Positions 1-13,366 of a DNA stretch of 64,000 nucleotides are shown one piece after another. A program made the position numbers and the translations under genes. Under the pieces are notes generated by a model. It was not told the DNA's origin. It made no database searches and saw only the letters and a list, made by a program, of their open reading frames with translations. The stretch comes from Megachile rotundata (lineage: Eukaryota > Arthropoda > Insecta > Hymenoptera > Megachilidae): assembly GCF_050947335.1 (NCBI RefSeq), contig NW_027473611.1:124001-188000 (forward strand), read 5' to 3'. Numbering within the stretch: position 1 is the first letter of the stretch; each line of letters opens with the position of its first letter.

Positions 1-1470
1 TATCGGTCATATAACCATAATATGGCTAGTAATATGAGTTAGATTGATAACAGTGAGTGTAATAAGTATAGTAATTGTCGTCCTATCGATCATATAAGCA
101 TAATATGGCTAATAATATGAGTTAGATTGATAATAATAAGAGTAATGAGTATAGTAATTGTCGTCCTATCGATCATATAAGCATAATATGTCTAATAATA
201 TGAGTTAGATTGATAATAATAAGAGTAATAAGCATAGTAATTGTCGTTCTATCGATCGTATAAGCATAATATGTGTAATAATATGAGTTAGATTGATAAC
301 AATAAGAGTAATGAGTATAGTAATTGTCGTCCTATCGATCATATAAGCATAATATGTCTAATAATATGAGTTAGATTGATAATAATAAGAGTAATAAGTA
401 TAGTAATTGTCGTCCTATCGATCATATAAGCATAATATGGCTAATAATATGAGTTAGATTGATAATAATGAGAGTAATAAGTATAGTAATTGTCGTTCTA
501 TCGATCATATAAGCATAATATGGCTAATAATATGAGTTAGATTGATAATAATAAGAGCAATGAGTATAGTAATTGTCGTTCTATCGGTCATATAACCATA
601 ATATGGCTAATAATATGAGTTAGATTGATAACAGTGAGTGTAATAAGTAGAGTAATTGTCGCTATATCGATCATATAAGTATAATATGGCTAATAATATG
701 AGTTAGATTGATAATAATAAGAGTAATGAGTATGGTAATTGTCGTCCTATCGATTATATAAGCATAATATGGCTAATAATATGAGTTAGATTGATAATAA
801 TAAGAGTAATAAGCATAGTAATTGTCGTTCTATCGGTCATATAACCATAATATGGCTAATAATATGAGTTAGATTGATAATAATAAGAGTAATGAGTATA
901 GTAATTGTCGTTCTATCGATCATGTAAGCATAATATGTCTAATAATATGAGTTAGATTGATAATAATAAGAGTAATGAGTATAGTAATTGTCGTCCTATC
1001 GATTATATAAGCATAATATGACTAATAATATGAGTTAGATTGATAATAATAAGAGTAATGAGTATAGTAATTGTAATCCTATCGATCATATAAGAATAAT
1101 ATGGCTAATAATATGAGTTAGATTGATAATAATAAGAGTAGTAAGTATAGTAAGTCTCGTTCTATCGGTCATATAACCATAATATGGCTAATAATATGAG
1201 TTAGATTGATAACAGTGAGTGTAATAAGTATAGTAATTGTCGTCCTATCGATCATATAAGCATAATATGGCTAATAATATGAGTTAGATTGATAATAGTG
1301 AGTGTAATAAGTATAGTAATTGTCGTTCTATCGATCATATAAGCACAATATGCCTAATAATATGAGTTAGATTGATAACAATAAGAGTAATAAGTATATT
1401 AATTGTCGTTCTATCGATCATATAAGCATAATATGGCTAATAATATGAGTTAGATTGATAATAATAAGAG
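1..1470. repeat. 35-unit duplication, copy 1 (window-edge truncated)
   Basis: This block matches 2906-4375 at an offset of 2,905 bp, exactly 35 units. Landmarks agree in order: GGCTAGTAATATG in the first unit, AAGTAGAGTAATTGTCGC near 647 (3552), and TAAGTCTCG near 1150 (4055). The last matching base is 1470; at 1471 TAGTAAG is replaced by CAGTGAG. I noticed no internal mismatch by eye. The left end is cut by the window edge, so the true block may be longer. Confidence 0.88.
84..166. repeat. Representative 83-bp monomer
   Basis: This is one clean unit in the phase used throughout. Its landmarks are TATCGATCAT at unit bases 1-10 (containing the ClaI-type palindrome ATCGAT), ATAATATG at 17-24 and again at 29-36, GAGTTAGATTG at 36-46, AATAATAAGAG at about 49-59, GAGTATAG at 64-71, and TAATTGTCGTCC at 72-83. 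By hand count it has A 33, T 28, G 15 and C 7, with two CpG sites (ATCGAT and GTCG). The plus strand has stops in several frames (TTAG, TGATAA, ATAATAAG), so a plus-strand coding role would need multiple substitutions per unit. The unit start is arbitrary. Confidence 0.95.
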
Positions 1471-1810
1471 TAGTAAGTATAGTAATTGTCGTCCTATCGA
1501 TCATATAAGCATAATATGGCTAATAATATGAGTTAGATTGATAATAATACGAGTAATGAGTATAGTAATTGTCGTCCTATCGATTATATAAGCATAATAT
1601 GGCTAATAATATGAGTTAGATTGATAATAATAAGAGTAATAAGCATAGTAATTGTCGTTCTATCGATCATATAAGCATAATATGTGTAATAATATGAGTT
1701 AGATTGATAACAATAAGAGTAATGAGTATAGTAATTGTCGTTCTATCGGACATATAACCATAATATGGCTAATAATATGAGTTAGATTGATAACAGTGAG
1801 TGTAATAAGT

Positions 1811-3134
1811 ATAGTAATTGTCGTTATACCGATCATATAAGCATAAAATGGCTAATAATATGAGTTAGATTGATAATAATAAGAGTAATAAGTATATTAA
1901 TTGTCGTTATATCGATCATATAAGCATAATATGGCTAATAATTGAAGTTAGATTGATAATAATGAGAGTAATAAGTATAGTAATTGTAGTTCTATCGATC
2001 ATATAAGCACAATATGGCTAATAATATGAGTTAGATTGATAATAATGAGAGTAATAAGTATAGTAATTGTCGTTCTATCGATCATATAAGCATAACATGG
2101 CTAATAATATGAGTCAGATTGATAATAATAACTGTAATAAGTATAGTAATTGTCGTTCTATCGATCATATAAGCACAATATGGCTAATAATTGAAGTTAG
2201 ATTGATAATAATGAGAGTAATAAGTATAGTAATTGTCGTTCCATCGATCATATAAGCACAATATGGGTAATAATATGAGTTAGATTGATAATAATGAGAG
2301 TAATAAGTATAGTAATTGTCGTTCTATCGATCATATAAGCATAATATGGCTAATAATGTGAGTTAGATTGATAATAATAAGAGCAATGAGTATAGTAATT
2401 GTCGTCCTATCGATCATATAAGAATAATACGGCTAATAATATGAGTTAGATTGATAATAACAAGAGTAGTAAGTATAGTAATTCTCGTTCTATCGGTCAT
2501 ATAACCATAATACGGCTAATAATATGAGTTAGATTGATAACAGTGAGTGTAATAAGTATAGTAATTGTCGTCCTATCGATCATATAAGCATAATATGGCT
2601 AATAATATGAGTTAGATTGATAATAATAAGAGTAATGAGTATAGTAATTGTCGTCCTATCGATTATATAAGCATAAAATGGCTAATAATATGAGTTAGAT
2701 TGATAATAATAAGAGTAATGAGTATAGTAATTGTCGTTCTATCGATCATATAAGCATAATATGGCTAATAATATGAGTTAGATTGATAATAATAAGAGTA
2801 ATGAGTATAGTAATTGTCGTCCTATCGATCATATAAGAATAATATGGCTAATAATATGAGTTAGATTGATAATAATAAGAGTAGTAAGTATAGTAATTCT
2901 CGTTCTATCGGTCATATAACCATAATATGGCTAGTAATATGAGTTAGATTGATAACAGTGAGTGTAATAAGTATAGTAATTGTCGTCCTATCGATCATAT
3001 AAGCATAATATGGCTAATAATATGAGTTAGATTGATAATAATAAGAGTAATGAGTATAGTAATTGTCGTCCTATCGATCATATAAGCATAATATGTCTAA
3101 TAATATGAGTTAGATTGATAATAATAAGAGTAAT
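1811..3134. repeat. 56-unit-offset duplication, copy 1
   Basis: This block matches 6459-7782 at an offset of 4,648 bp (56 units). The flanking mismatches that define it are T/C at 1810/6458 and A/G at 3135/7783. Two internal differences were noticed: G/T at 2469/7117 and T/A at 2840/7488. It holds a distinctive sub-block with AATTGAAGTTAG units and GAGTCAGATTG. That T-to-C change removes a TAG stop and opens the 62-codon frame at 2067-2255, which reappears at 6715-6903 only because the block was copied. A second pair at the same offset is 271 to about 811 with 4919 to about 5459. Confidence 0.87.
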
Positions 3135-4375
3135 AAGCATAGTAATTGTCGTTCTATCGATCGTATAAGCATAATATGTGTAATAATATGAGTTAGATTG
3201 ATAACAATAAGAGTAATGAGTATAGTAATTGTCGTCCTATCGATCATATAAGCATAATATGTCTAATAATATGAGTTAGATTGATAATAATAAGAGTAAT
3301 AAGTATAGTAATTGTCGTCCTATCGATCATATAAGCATAATATGGCTAATAATATGAGTTAGATTGATAATAATGAGAGTAATAAGTATAGTAATTGTCG
3401 TTCTATCGATCATATAAGCATAATATGGCTAATAATATGAGTTAGATTGATAATAATAAGAGCAATGAGTATAGTAATTGTCGTTCTATCGGTCATATAA
3501 CCATAATATGGCTAATAATATGAGTTAGATTGATAACAGTGAGTGTAATAAGTAGAGTAATTGTCGCTATATCGATCATATAAGTATAATATGGCTAATA
3601 ATATGAGTTAGATTGATAATAATAAGAGTAATGAGTATGGTAATTGTCGTCCTATCGATTATATAAGCATAATATGGCTAATAATATGAGTTAGATTGAT
3701 AATAATAAGAGTAATAAGCATAGTAATTGTCGTTCTATCGGTCATATAACCATAATATGGCTAATAATATGAGTTAGATTGATAATAATAAGAGTAATGA
3801 GTATAGTAATTGTCGTTCTATCGATCATGTAAGCATAATATGTCTAATAATATGAGTTAGATTGATAATAATAAGAGTAATGAGTATAGTAATTGTCGTC
3901 CTATCGATTATATAAGCATAATATGACTAATAATATGAGTTAGATTGATAATAATAAGAGTAATGAGTATAGTAATTGTAATCCTATCGATCATATAAGA
4001 ATAATATGGCTAATAATATGAGTTAGATTGATAATAATAAGAGTAGTAAGTATAGTAAGTCTCGTTCTATCGGTCATATAACCATAATATGGCTAATAAT
4101 ATGAGTTAGATTGATAACAGTGAGTGTAATAAGTATAGTAATTGTCGTCCTATCGATCATATAAGCATAATATGGCTAATAATATGAGTTAGATTGATAA
4201 TAGTGAGTGTAATAAGTATAGTAATTGTCGTTCTATCGATCATATAAGCACAATATGCCTAATAATATGAGTTAGATTGATAACAATAAGAGTAATAAGT
4301 ATATTAATTGTCGTTCTATCGATCATATAAGCATAATATGGCTAATAATATGAGTTAGATTGATAATAATAAGAG
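2906..4375. repeat. 35-unit duplication, copy 2
   Basis: This is the partner of 1-1470. It begins with the same rare GGCTAGTAATATG unit, which occurs a third time at 7554 (56 units further on). Just left of this block the sequence belongs to a different duplication (1811-3134 with 6459-7782) that overlaps it, so the two copying events are superimposed. Confidence 0.88.
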
Positions 4376-4639
4376 CAGTGAGTATAGTAATTGTCGTTCT
4401 ATCGGTCATATAACCATAATATGGCTAATAATATGAGTTAGATTGATAACAGTGAGTGTAATAAGTATAGTAATTGTCGTTATATCGATCATATAAGCAT
4501 AATATGGCTAATAATATGATTTAGATTGATAATAATAAGAGAAATGAGTATAGTAATTGTCGTCCTATCGATCATATAAGAATAATATGGCTAATAATAT
4601 GAGTTAGATTGATAATAATAAGAGTAGTAAGTATAGTAA

Positions 4640-6190
4640 TTGTCGTCCTATCGATCATATAAGCATAATATGGCTAATAATATGAGTTAGATTGATAATA
4701 ATAAGAGTAATGAGTATAGTAATTGTCGCCCTATCGATCATATAAGCATAATATGTCTAATAATATGAGTTAGATTGATAATAATACGAGTAATGAGTAT
4801 AGTAATTGTCGTCCTATCGATTATATAAGCATAATATGGCTAATAATATGAGTTAGATTGATAATAATAAGAGTAATAAGCATAGTAATTGTCGTTCTAT
4901 CGATCATATAAGCATAATATGTGTAATAATATGAGTTAGATTGATAACAATAAGAGTAATGAGTATAGTAATTGTCGTCCTATCGATCATATAAGCATAA
5001 TATGTCTAATAATATGAGTTAGATTGATAATAATAAGAGTAATAAGTATAGTAATTGTCGTCCTATCGATCATATAAGCATAATATGGCTAATAATATGA
5101 GTTAGATTGATAATAATGAGAGTAATAAGTATAGTAATTGTCGTTCTATCGATCATATAAGCATAATATGGCTAATAATATGAGTTAGATTGATCATAAT
5201 AAGAGCAATGAGTATAGTAATTGTCGTTCTATCGGTCATATAACCATAATATGGCTAATAATATGAGTTAGATTGATAACAGTGAGTGTAATAAGTAGAG
5301 TAATTGTCGCTATATCGGTCATATAAGTATAATATGGCTAATAATATGAGTTAGATTGATAATAATAAGAGTAATGAGTATGGTAATTGTCGTCCTATCG
5401 ATTATATAAGCATAATATGGCTAATAATATGAGTTAGATTGATAATAATAAGAGTAATGAGTATAGTAATTGTCGTCCTATCGATCATATAAGCATAATA
5501 TGGTTAATAATATGAGTTAGATTGTTAATAGTGAGTGTAATAAGCATAGTAATTGTCGTTATACCGATCATATAAGCATAAAATGGCTAATAATATGAGT
5601 TAGATTGATAATAATAAGAGTAATAAGTATATTAATTGTCGTTATATCGATCATATAAGCATAATATGGCTAATAATATGAGTTAGATTAATAATAATAA
5701 GAGAAATGAGTATAGTAATTGTCGTTCTATCGATCATATCAGCATAATATGGCTAATAATATGAGTTAGATTGATAAGAACAAGTGTAATAAGTATAGTA
5801 ATTGTCGTTCTATCGATCATATAAGCATAATATGGCTAATAATATGAGTTAGATTGTTAAGAATAAGTGTAATAAGTATAGTAATTGTCGTTCTATCGAT
5901 CATATAAGCACAATATGGCTAATAATTGAAGTTAGATTGATAATAATGAGAGTAATAAGTATAGTAATTGTCGTTCTATCGATCATATAAGCACAATATG
6001 GCTAATAATATGAGTTAGATTGATAATAATGAGAGTAATAAGTATAGTAATTGTCGATCTATCAATCATATAAGCATAATATGGCTAATAATATTAGTTA
6101 GATTGATAATAATAAGAGCAATGAGTATAGTAATTGTCGTCCTATCGATCATATAAGAATAATATGGCTAATAATATGAGTTAGATTGAT
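4640..6190. repeat. 36-unit-offset duplication, copy 1 (approximate ends)
   Basis: This block matches about 7628-9178 at an offset of 2,988 bp (36 units). Anchors are ATATGTGTAAT at 4917/7905 and GGTTAATAATATG at 5502/8490. Several differences were noticed, for example CGAG/AGAG near 4786/7774, GATCATAAT/GATAATAAT near 5194/8182, and ATCATATCAGC/ATCATAAAAGC near 5735/8723. It is therefore older, or more converted, than the 58-unit duplication. The ends are judged from where the variant order changes. Confidence 0.72.
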
Positions 6191-6458
6191 AATAATAAGA
6201 GTAGTAAGTATAGTAATTGTCGTCCTATCGATCATATAAGCATAATATGGCTAATAATATGAGTTAGATTGATAATAATAAGAGTAATAAGCATAGTAAT
6301 TGTCGTTCTATCGGTCATATAACTATAATATGGCTAATAATATGAGTTAGATTGATAATAATAAGAGTAATGAGTATAGTAATTGTCGTCCTATCGATCA
6401 TATAAGCATAATATGGTTAATAATATGAGTTAGATTGTTAATAGTGAGTGTAATAAGC

Positions 6459-7782
6459 ATAGTAATTGTCGTTATACCGATCATATAAGCATAAAATGGC
6501 TAATAATATGAGTTAGATTGATAATAATAAGAGTAATAAGTATATTAATTGTCGTTATATCGATCATATAAGCATAATATGGCTAATAATTGAAGTTAGA
6601 TTGATAATAATGAGAGTAATAAGTATAGTAATTGTAGTTCTATCGATCATATAAGCACAATATGGCTAATAATATGAGTTAGATTGATAATAATGAGAGT
6701 AATAAGTATAGTAATTGTCGTTCTATCGATCATATAAGCATAACATGGCTAATAATATGAGTCAGATTGATAATAATAACTGTAATAAGTATAGTAATTG
6801 TCGTTCTATCGATCATATAAGCACAATATGGCTAATAATTGAAGTTAGATTGATAATAATGAGAGTAATAAGTATAGTAATTGTCGTTCCATCGATCATA
6901 TAAGCACAATATGGGTAATAATATGAGTTAGATTGATAATAATGAGAGTAATAAGTATAGTAATTGTCGTTCTATCGATCATATAAGCATAATATGGCTA
7001 ATAATGTGAGTTAGATTGATAATAATAAGAGCAATGAGTATAGTAATTGTCGTCCTATCGATCATATAAGAATAATACGGCTAATAATATGAGTTAGATT
7101 GATAATAACAAGAGTATTAAGTATAGTAATTCTCGTTCTATCGGTCATATAACCATAATACGGCTAATAATATGAGTTAGATTGATAACAGTGAGTGTAA
7201 TAAGTATAGTAATTGTCGTCCTATCGATCATATAAGCATAATATGGCTAATAATATGAGTTAGATTGATAATAATAAGAGTAATGAGTATAGTAATTGTC
7301 GTCCTATCGATTATATAAGCATAAAATGGCTAATAATATGAGTTAGATTGATAATAATAAGAGTAATGAGTATAGTAATTGTCGTTCTATCGATCATATA
7401 AGCATAATATGGCTAATAATATGAGTTAGATTGATAATAATAAGAGTAATGAGTATAGTAATTGTCGTCCTATCGATCATATAAGAAAAATATGGCTAAT
7501 AATATGAGTTAGATTGATAATAATAAGAGTAGTAAGTATAGTAATTCTCGTTCTATCGGTCATATAACCATAATATGGCTAGTAATATGAGTTAGATTGA
7601 TAACAGTGAGTGTAATAAGTATAGTAATTGTCGTCCTATCGATCATATAAGCATAATATGGCTAATAATATGAGTTAGATTGATAATAATAAGAGTAATG
7701 AGTATAGTAATTGTCGTCCTATCGATCATATAAGCATAATATGTCTAATAATATGAGTTAGATTGATAATAATAAGAGTAAT
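6459..7782. repeat. 56-unit-offset duplication, copy 2
   Basis: This is the partner of 1811-3134. It carries the private changes T at 7117 (AGTATTAAG) and A at 7488 (AAGAAAAATATGG), neither of which I saw elsewhere. They therefore probably arose after this copy formed. Confidence 0.87.
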
Positions 7783-9178
7783 GAGTATAGTAATTGTCGT
7801 CCTATCGATTATATAAGCATAATATGGCTAATAATATGAGTTAGATTGATAATAATAAGAGTAATAAGCATAGTAATTGTCGTTCTATCGATCATATAAG
7901 CATAATATGTGTAATAATATGAGTTAGATTGATAACAATAAGAGTAATGAGTATAGTAATTGTCGTCCTATCGATCATATAAGCATAATATATCTAATAA
8001 TATGAGTTAGATTGATAATAATAAGAGTAATAAGTATAGTAATTGTCGTCCTATCGATCATATAAGCATAATATGGCTAATAATATGAGTTAGATTGATA
8101 ATAATGAGAGTAATAAGTATAGTAATTGTCGTTCTATCGATCATATAAGCATAATATGGCTAATAATATGAGTTAGATTGATAATAATAAGAGCAATGAG
8201 TATAGTAATTGTCGTTCTATCGGTCATATAAGCATAATATGGCTAATAATATGAGTTAGATTGATAACAGTGAGTGTAATAAGTAGAGTAATTGTCGCTA
8301 TATCGATCATATAAGTATAATATGGCTAATAATATGAGTTAGATTGATAATAATAAGAGTAATGAGTATGGTACTTGTCGTCCTATCGATTATATAAGCA
8401 TAATATGGCTAATAATATGAGTTAGATTGATAATAATAAGAGTAATGAGTATAGTAATTGTCGTCCTATCGATCATATAAGCATAATATGGTTAATAATA
8501 TGAGTTAGATTGTTAATAGTGAGTGTAATAAGCATAGTAATTGTCGTTATACCGATCATATAAGCATAAAATGGCTAATAATATGAGTTAGATTGATAAT
8601 AATAAGAGTAATAAGTATATTAATTGTCGTTATATCGATCATATAAGCATAATATGGCTAATAATATGAGTTAGATTAATAATAATAAGAGAAATGAGTA
8701 TAGTAATTGTCGTTCTATCGATCATAAAAGCATAATATGGTTAATAATATGAGTTAGATTGATAAGAACAAGTGTAATAAGTATAGTAATTGTCGTTCTA
8801 TCGATCATATAAGCATAATATGGCTAATAATATGAGTTAGATTGATAAGAATAAGTGTAATAAGTATAGTAATTGTCGTTCTATCGATCATATAAGCACA
8901 ATATGGCTAATAATTGAAGTTAGATTGATAATAATGAGAGTAATAAGTATAGTAATTGTCGTTCTATCGATCATATAAGCACAATATGGCTAATAATATG
9001 AGTTAGATTGATAATAATGAGAGTAATAAGTATAGTAATTGTCGTTCTATCAATCATATAAGCATAATATGGCTAATAATATTAGTTAGATTGATAATAA
9101 TAAGAGCAATGAGTATAGTAATTGTCGTCCTATCGATCATATAAGAATAATATGGCTAATAATATGAGTTAGATTGAT
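7628..9178. repeat. 36-unit-offset duplication, copy 2 (approximate ends)
   Basis: This is the partner of about 4640-6190. Its right-hand part, from 8553 on, also belongs to the first copy of the 58-unit tandem duplication, so the same DNA takes part in two layers of copying. The AAAAGC variant at 8723-8730 is passed on to the 58-unit copies. Confidence 0.7.
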
Positions 9179-12100
9179 AATAACAAGAGTAGTAAGTATA
9201 GTAATTCTCGTTCTATCGGTCATATAACCATAATATGGCTAATAATATGAGTTAGATTGATAACAGTGAGTGTAATAAGTATAGTAATTGTCGTCCTATC
9301 GATCATATAAGCATAATATGGCTAATAATATGAGTTAGATTGATAATAATAAGAGTAATAAGCATAGTAATTGTCGTTCTATCGATCATATAAGCATAAT
9401 ATGTGTAATAATATGAGTTAGATTGATAACAATAAGAGTAATGAGTATAGTAATTGTCGTCCTATCGATCATATAAGCATAATATGGTTAATAATATGAG
9501 TTAGATTGTTAATAGTGAGTGTAATAAGCATAGTAATTGTCGTTATACCGATCATATAAGCATAAAATGGCTAATAATATGAGTTAGATTGATAATAATA
9601 AGAGTAATAAGTATATTAATTGTCGTTATATCGATCATATAAGCATAATATGGCTAATAATATGAGTTAGATTAATAATAATAAGAGAAATGAGTATAGT
9701 AATTGTCGTTCTATCGATCATATAAGCATAATATGGCTAATAATATGAGTTAGATTGATAATAATAAGAGCAATGAGTATAGTAATTGTCGTCCTATCGA
9801 TCATATAAGAATAATATGGCTAATAATATGAGTTAGATTGATAATAATAAGAGTAGTAAGTATAGTAATTGTCGTCCTATCGATCATATAAGCATAATAT
9901 GGCTAATAATATGAGTTAGATTGATAATAATAAGAGTAATAAGCATAGTAATTGTCGTTCTATCGGTCATATAACTATAATATGGCTAATAATATGAGTT
10001 AGATTGATAATAATAAGAGTAATGAGTATAATAATTGTCGTCCTATCGATCATATAAGCATAATATGGTTAATAATATGAGTTAGATTGTTAATAGTGTG
10101 TGTAATAAGCATAGTAATTGTCGTTATACCGATCATATAAGCATAAAATGGCTAATAATATGAGTTAGATTGATAATAAGAAGAGTAATAAGTATATTAA
10201 TTGTCGTTATATCGATCATATAAGCATAATATGGCTTATAATATGAGTTAGATTAATAATAATAAGAGAAATGAGTATAGTAATTGTCGTCCTATCGATC
10301 ATATAAGCATAATATGGCTAATAATATGAGTTAGATTGATAATAGTGAGTGTAATAAGTATAGTAATTGTCGTTCTATCGATCATATAAGCACAATATGC
10401 CTAATAATATGAGTTAGATTGATAACAATAAGAGTAATAAGTATATTAATTGTCGTTCTATCGATCATATAAGCATAATATGGCTAATAATATGAGTTAG
10501 ATTGATAATAATAAGAGCAGTGAGTATAGTAATTGTCGTTCTATCGGTCATATAACCATAATATGGCTAATAATATGAGTTAGATTGATAACAGTGAGGG
10601 TAATAAGTATAGTAATTGTCGTTATATCGATCATATAAGCATAATATGGCTAATAATATGAGTTAGATTGATAATAATAAGAGTAATGAGTGTAGTAATT
10701 GTCGTCCTATCGATCATATAAGATTAATATGGCTAATAATATGAGTTAGATTGATAATAATCAGAGTAATGAGTATAGTAATTGTCGTTCTATCGATCAT
10801 AAAAGCATAATATGGTTAATAATATGAGTTAGATTGATAAGAACAAGTGTAATAAGTATAGTAATTGTCGTTCTATCGATCATATAAGCATAATATGGCT
10901 AATAATATGAGTTAGATTGATAAGAATAAGTGTAATAAGTATAGTAATTGTCGTTCTATCGATCATATAAGCACAATATGGCTAATAATTGAAGTTAGAT
11001 TGATAATAATGAGAGTAATAAGTATAGTAATTGTCGTTCTATCGATCATATAAGCACAATATGGCTAATAATATGAGTTAGATTGATAATAATGAGAGTA
11101 ATAAGTATAGTAATTGTCGTTCTATCAATCATATAAGCATAATATGGCTAATAATATTAGTTAGATTGATAATAATAAGAGCAATGAGTATAGTAATTGT
11201 CGTCCTATCGATCATATAAGAATAATATGGCTAATAATATGAGTTAGGTTGATAATAACAAGAGTAGTAAGTATAGTAATTCTCGTTCTATCGGTCATAT
11301 AACCATAATATGGCTAATAATATGAGTTAGATTGATAACAGTGAGTGTAATAAGTATAGTAATTGTCGTCCTATCGATCATATAAGCATAATATGGCAAA
11401 TAATATGAGTTAGATTGATAATAATAAGAGTAATAAGCATAGTAATTGTCGTTCTATCGGTCATATAACCATAATATGACTAATAATATGAGTTAGATTG
11501 ATAATAATAAGAGTAATGAGTATAGTAATTGTCGTCCTATCGATCATATAAGAATAATATGGCTAATAATATGAGTTAGATTGATAATAATAAGAGTAGT
11601 ATGTATAGTAATTCTCGTTCTATCGGTCATATAACCATAATATGGCTAATAATATGAGTTAGATTGATAACAGTGAGTGTAATAAGTATAGTAATTGTCG
11701 TCCTATCGATCATATAAGCATAATATGGCTAATAATATGAGTTAGATTGATAATAATAAGAGTAATGAGTATAGTAATTGTCGTCCTATCGATCATATAA
11801 GCATAATATGTCTAATAATATGAGTTAGATTGATAATAGTAAGAGTAATGAGTATAGTAATTGTCGTCCTATCGATTATATAAGCATAATATGGCTAATA
11901 ATATGAGTTAGATTGATAATAATAAGAGTAATAAGCATAGTAATTGTCGTTCTATCGATCATATAAGCATAATATGTGTAATAATATGAGTTAGATTGAT
12001 AACAATAAGAGTAATGAGTATAGTAATTTTCGTCCTATCGATCATATAAGCATAATATGTCTAATAATATGAGTTAGATTGATAATAATAAGAGTAATAA

Positions 12101-13366
12101 GTATAGTAATTGTCGTCCTATCGATCATATAAGCATAATATGGCTAATAATATGAGTTAGATTGATAATAATGAGAGTAATAAGTATAGTAATTGTCGTT
12201 CTATCGATCATATAAGCATAATATGGCTAATAATATGAGTTAGATTGATAATAATAAGAGCAATGAGTATAGTAATTGTCGTTCTATCGGTCATATAACC
12301 ATAATATGGCTAATAATATGAGTTAGACTGATAACAGTGAGTGTAATAAGTAGAGTAATTGTCGCTATATCGATCATATAAGTATAATATGGCTAATAAT
12401 ATGAGTTAGATTGATAATAATAAGAGTAATGAGTATGGTAATTGTCGTCCTATCGATTATATAAGCATAATATGGCTAATAATATGAGTTAGATTGATAA
12501 TAATAAGAGTAATGAGTATAGTAATTGTCGTCCTATCGATCATATAAGCATAATATGGTTAATAATATGAGTTAGATTGTTAATAGTGAGTGTAATAAGC
12601 ATAGTAATTGTCGTTATACCGATCATATAAGCATAAAATGGCTAATAATATGAGTTAGATTGATAATAATAAGAGTAATAAGTATATTAATTGTCGTTAT
12701 ATCGATCATATAAGCATAATATGGCTAATAATATGAGTTAGATTAATAATAATAAGAGAAATGAGTATAGTAATTGTCGTTCTATCGATCATATAAGCAT
12801 AATATGGCTAATAATATGAGTTAGATTGATAACAATAAGAGCAATGAGTATAGTAATTGTCGTCCTATCGATCATATAAGAATAATATGGCTAATAATAT
12901 GAGTTAGATTGATAATAATAAGAGTAGTAAGTATAGTAATTGTCGTCCTATCGATCATATAAGCATAATATGGCTAATAATATGAGTTAGATTGATAATA
13001 ATAAGAGTAATAAGCATAGTAATTGTCGTTCTATCGGTCATATAACTATAATATGGCTAATAATATGAGTTAGATTGATAATAATAAGAGTAATGAGTAT
13101 AGTAATTGTCGTCCTATCGATCATATAAGCATAATATGGTTAATAATATGAGTTAGATTGTTAATAGTGAGTGTAATAAGCATAGTAATTGTCGTTATAC
13201 CGATCATATAAGCATAAAATGGCTAATAATATGAGTTAGATTGATAATAATAAGAGTAATAAGTATATTAATTGTCGTTATATCGATCATATAAGCATAA
13301 TATGGCTAATAATATGAGTTAGATTAATAATAATAAGAGAAATGAGTATAGTAATTGTCGTCCTAT
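8553..13366. repeat. 58-unit (4,814 bp) tandem higher-order repeat, copy 1
   Basis: The segment 8553-13383 matches 13367-18197 at an offset of 4,814 bp (58 units). Private landmarks are shared in order: GTATAATAATTG near 10027/14841, GAGGGTAATAAG at 10596/15410, GGTTGATAAT near 11248/16062, GGCAAATAATATG at 11395/16209, AGTATGTATAG near 11588/16402, TAATTTTCG near 12024/16838, and GACTGATAAC near 12328/17142. The only difference I noticed is C/A at 10762/15576. Such near-identity points to a very recent duplication, or to an assembly artefact. Confidence 0.92.

Noticed and set aside
1..83. Strict two-unit (166 bp) alternation
   Set aside because: GTCGTCC and GTCGTTC unit ends are intermixed without regular alternation, so 166 bp is not the sequence period, although it may matter for chromatin.
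2067..2255. 62-codon plus-strand frame, identical at 6715-6903
   Set aside because: It starts at TTG, is a plain read-through of satellite units, and is open only because GAGTTAGATTG became GAGTCAGATTG. The second copy is explained by the 56-unit block duplication.
2890..2920. CENP-B box-like sequence at the ATTCTCGTTCTATCGGTC junction
   Set aside because: Compared with the vertebrate CENP-B box core (NTTCGNNNNANNCGGGN), one base of the TTCG part and most of the CGGG part do not match, and the spacing is off by one. The similarity is no better than chance for a sequence repeated this often.
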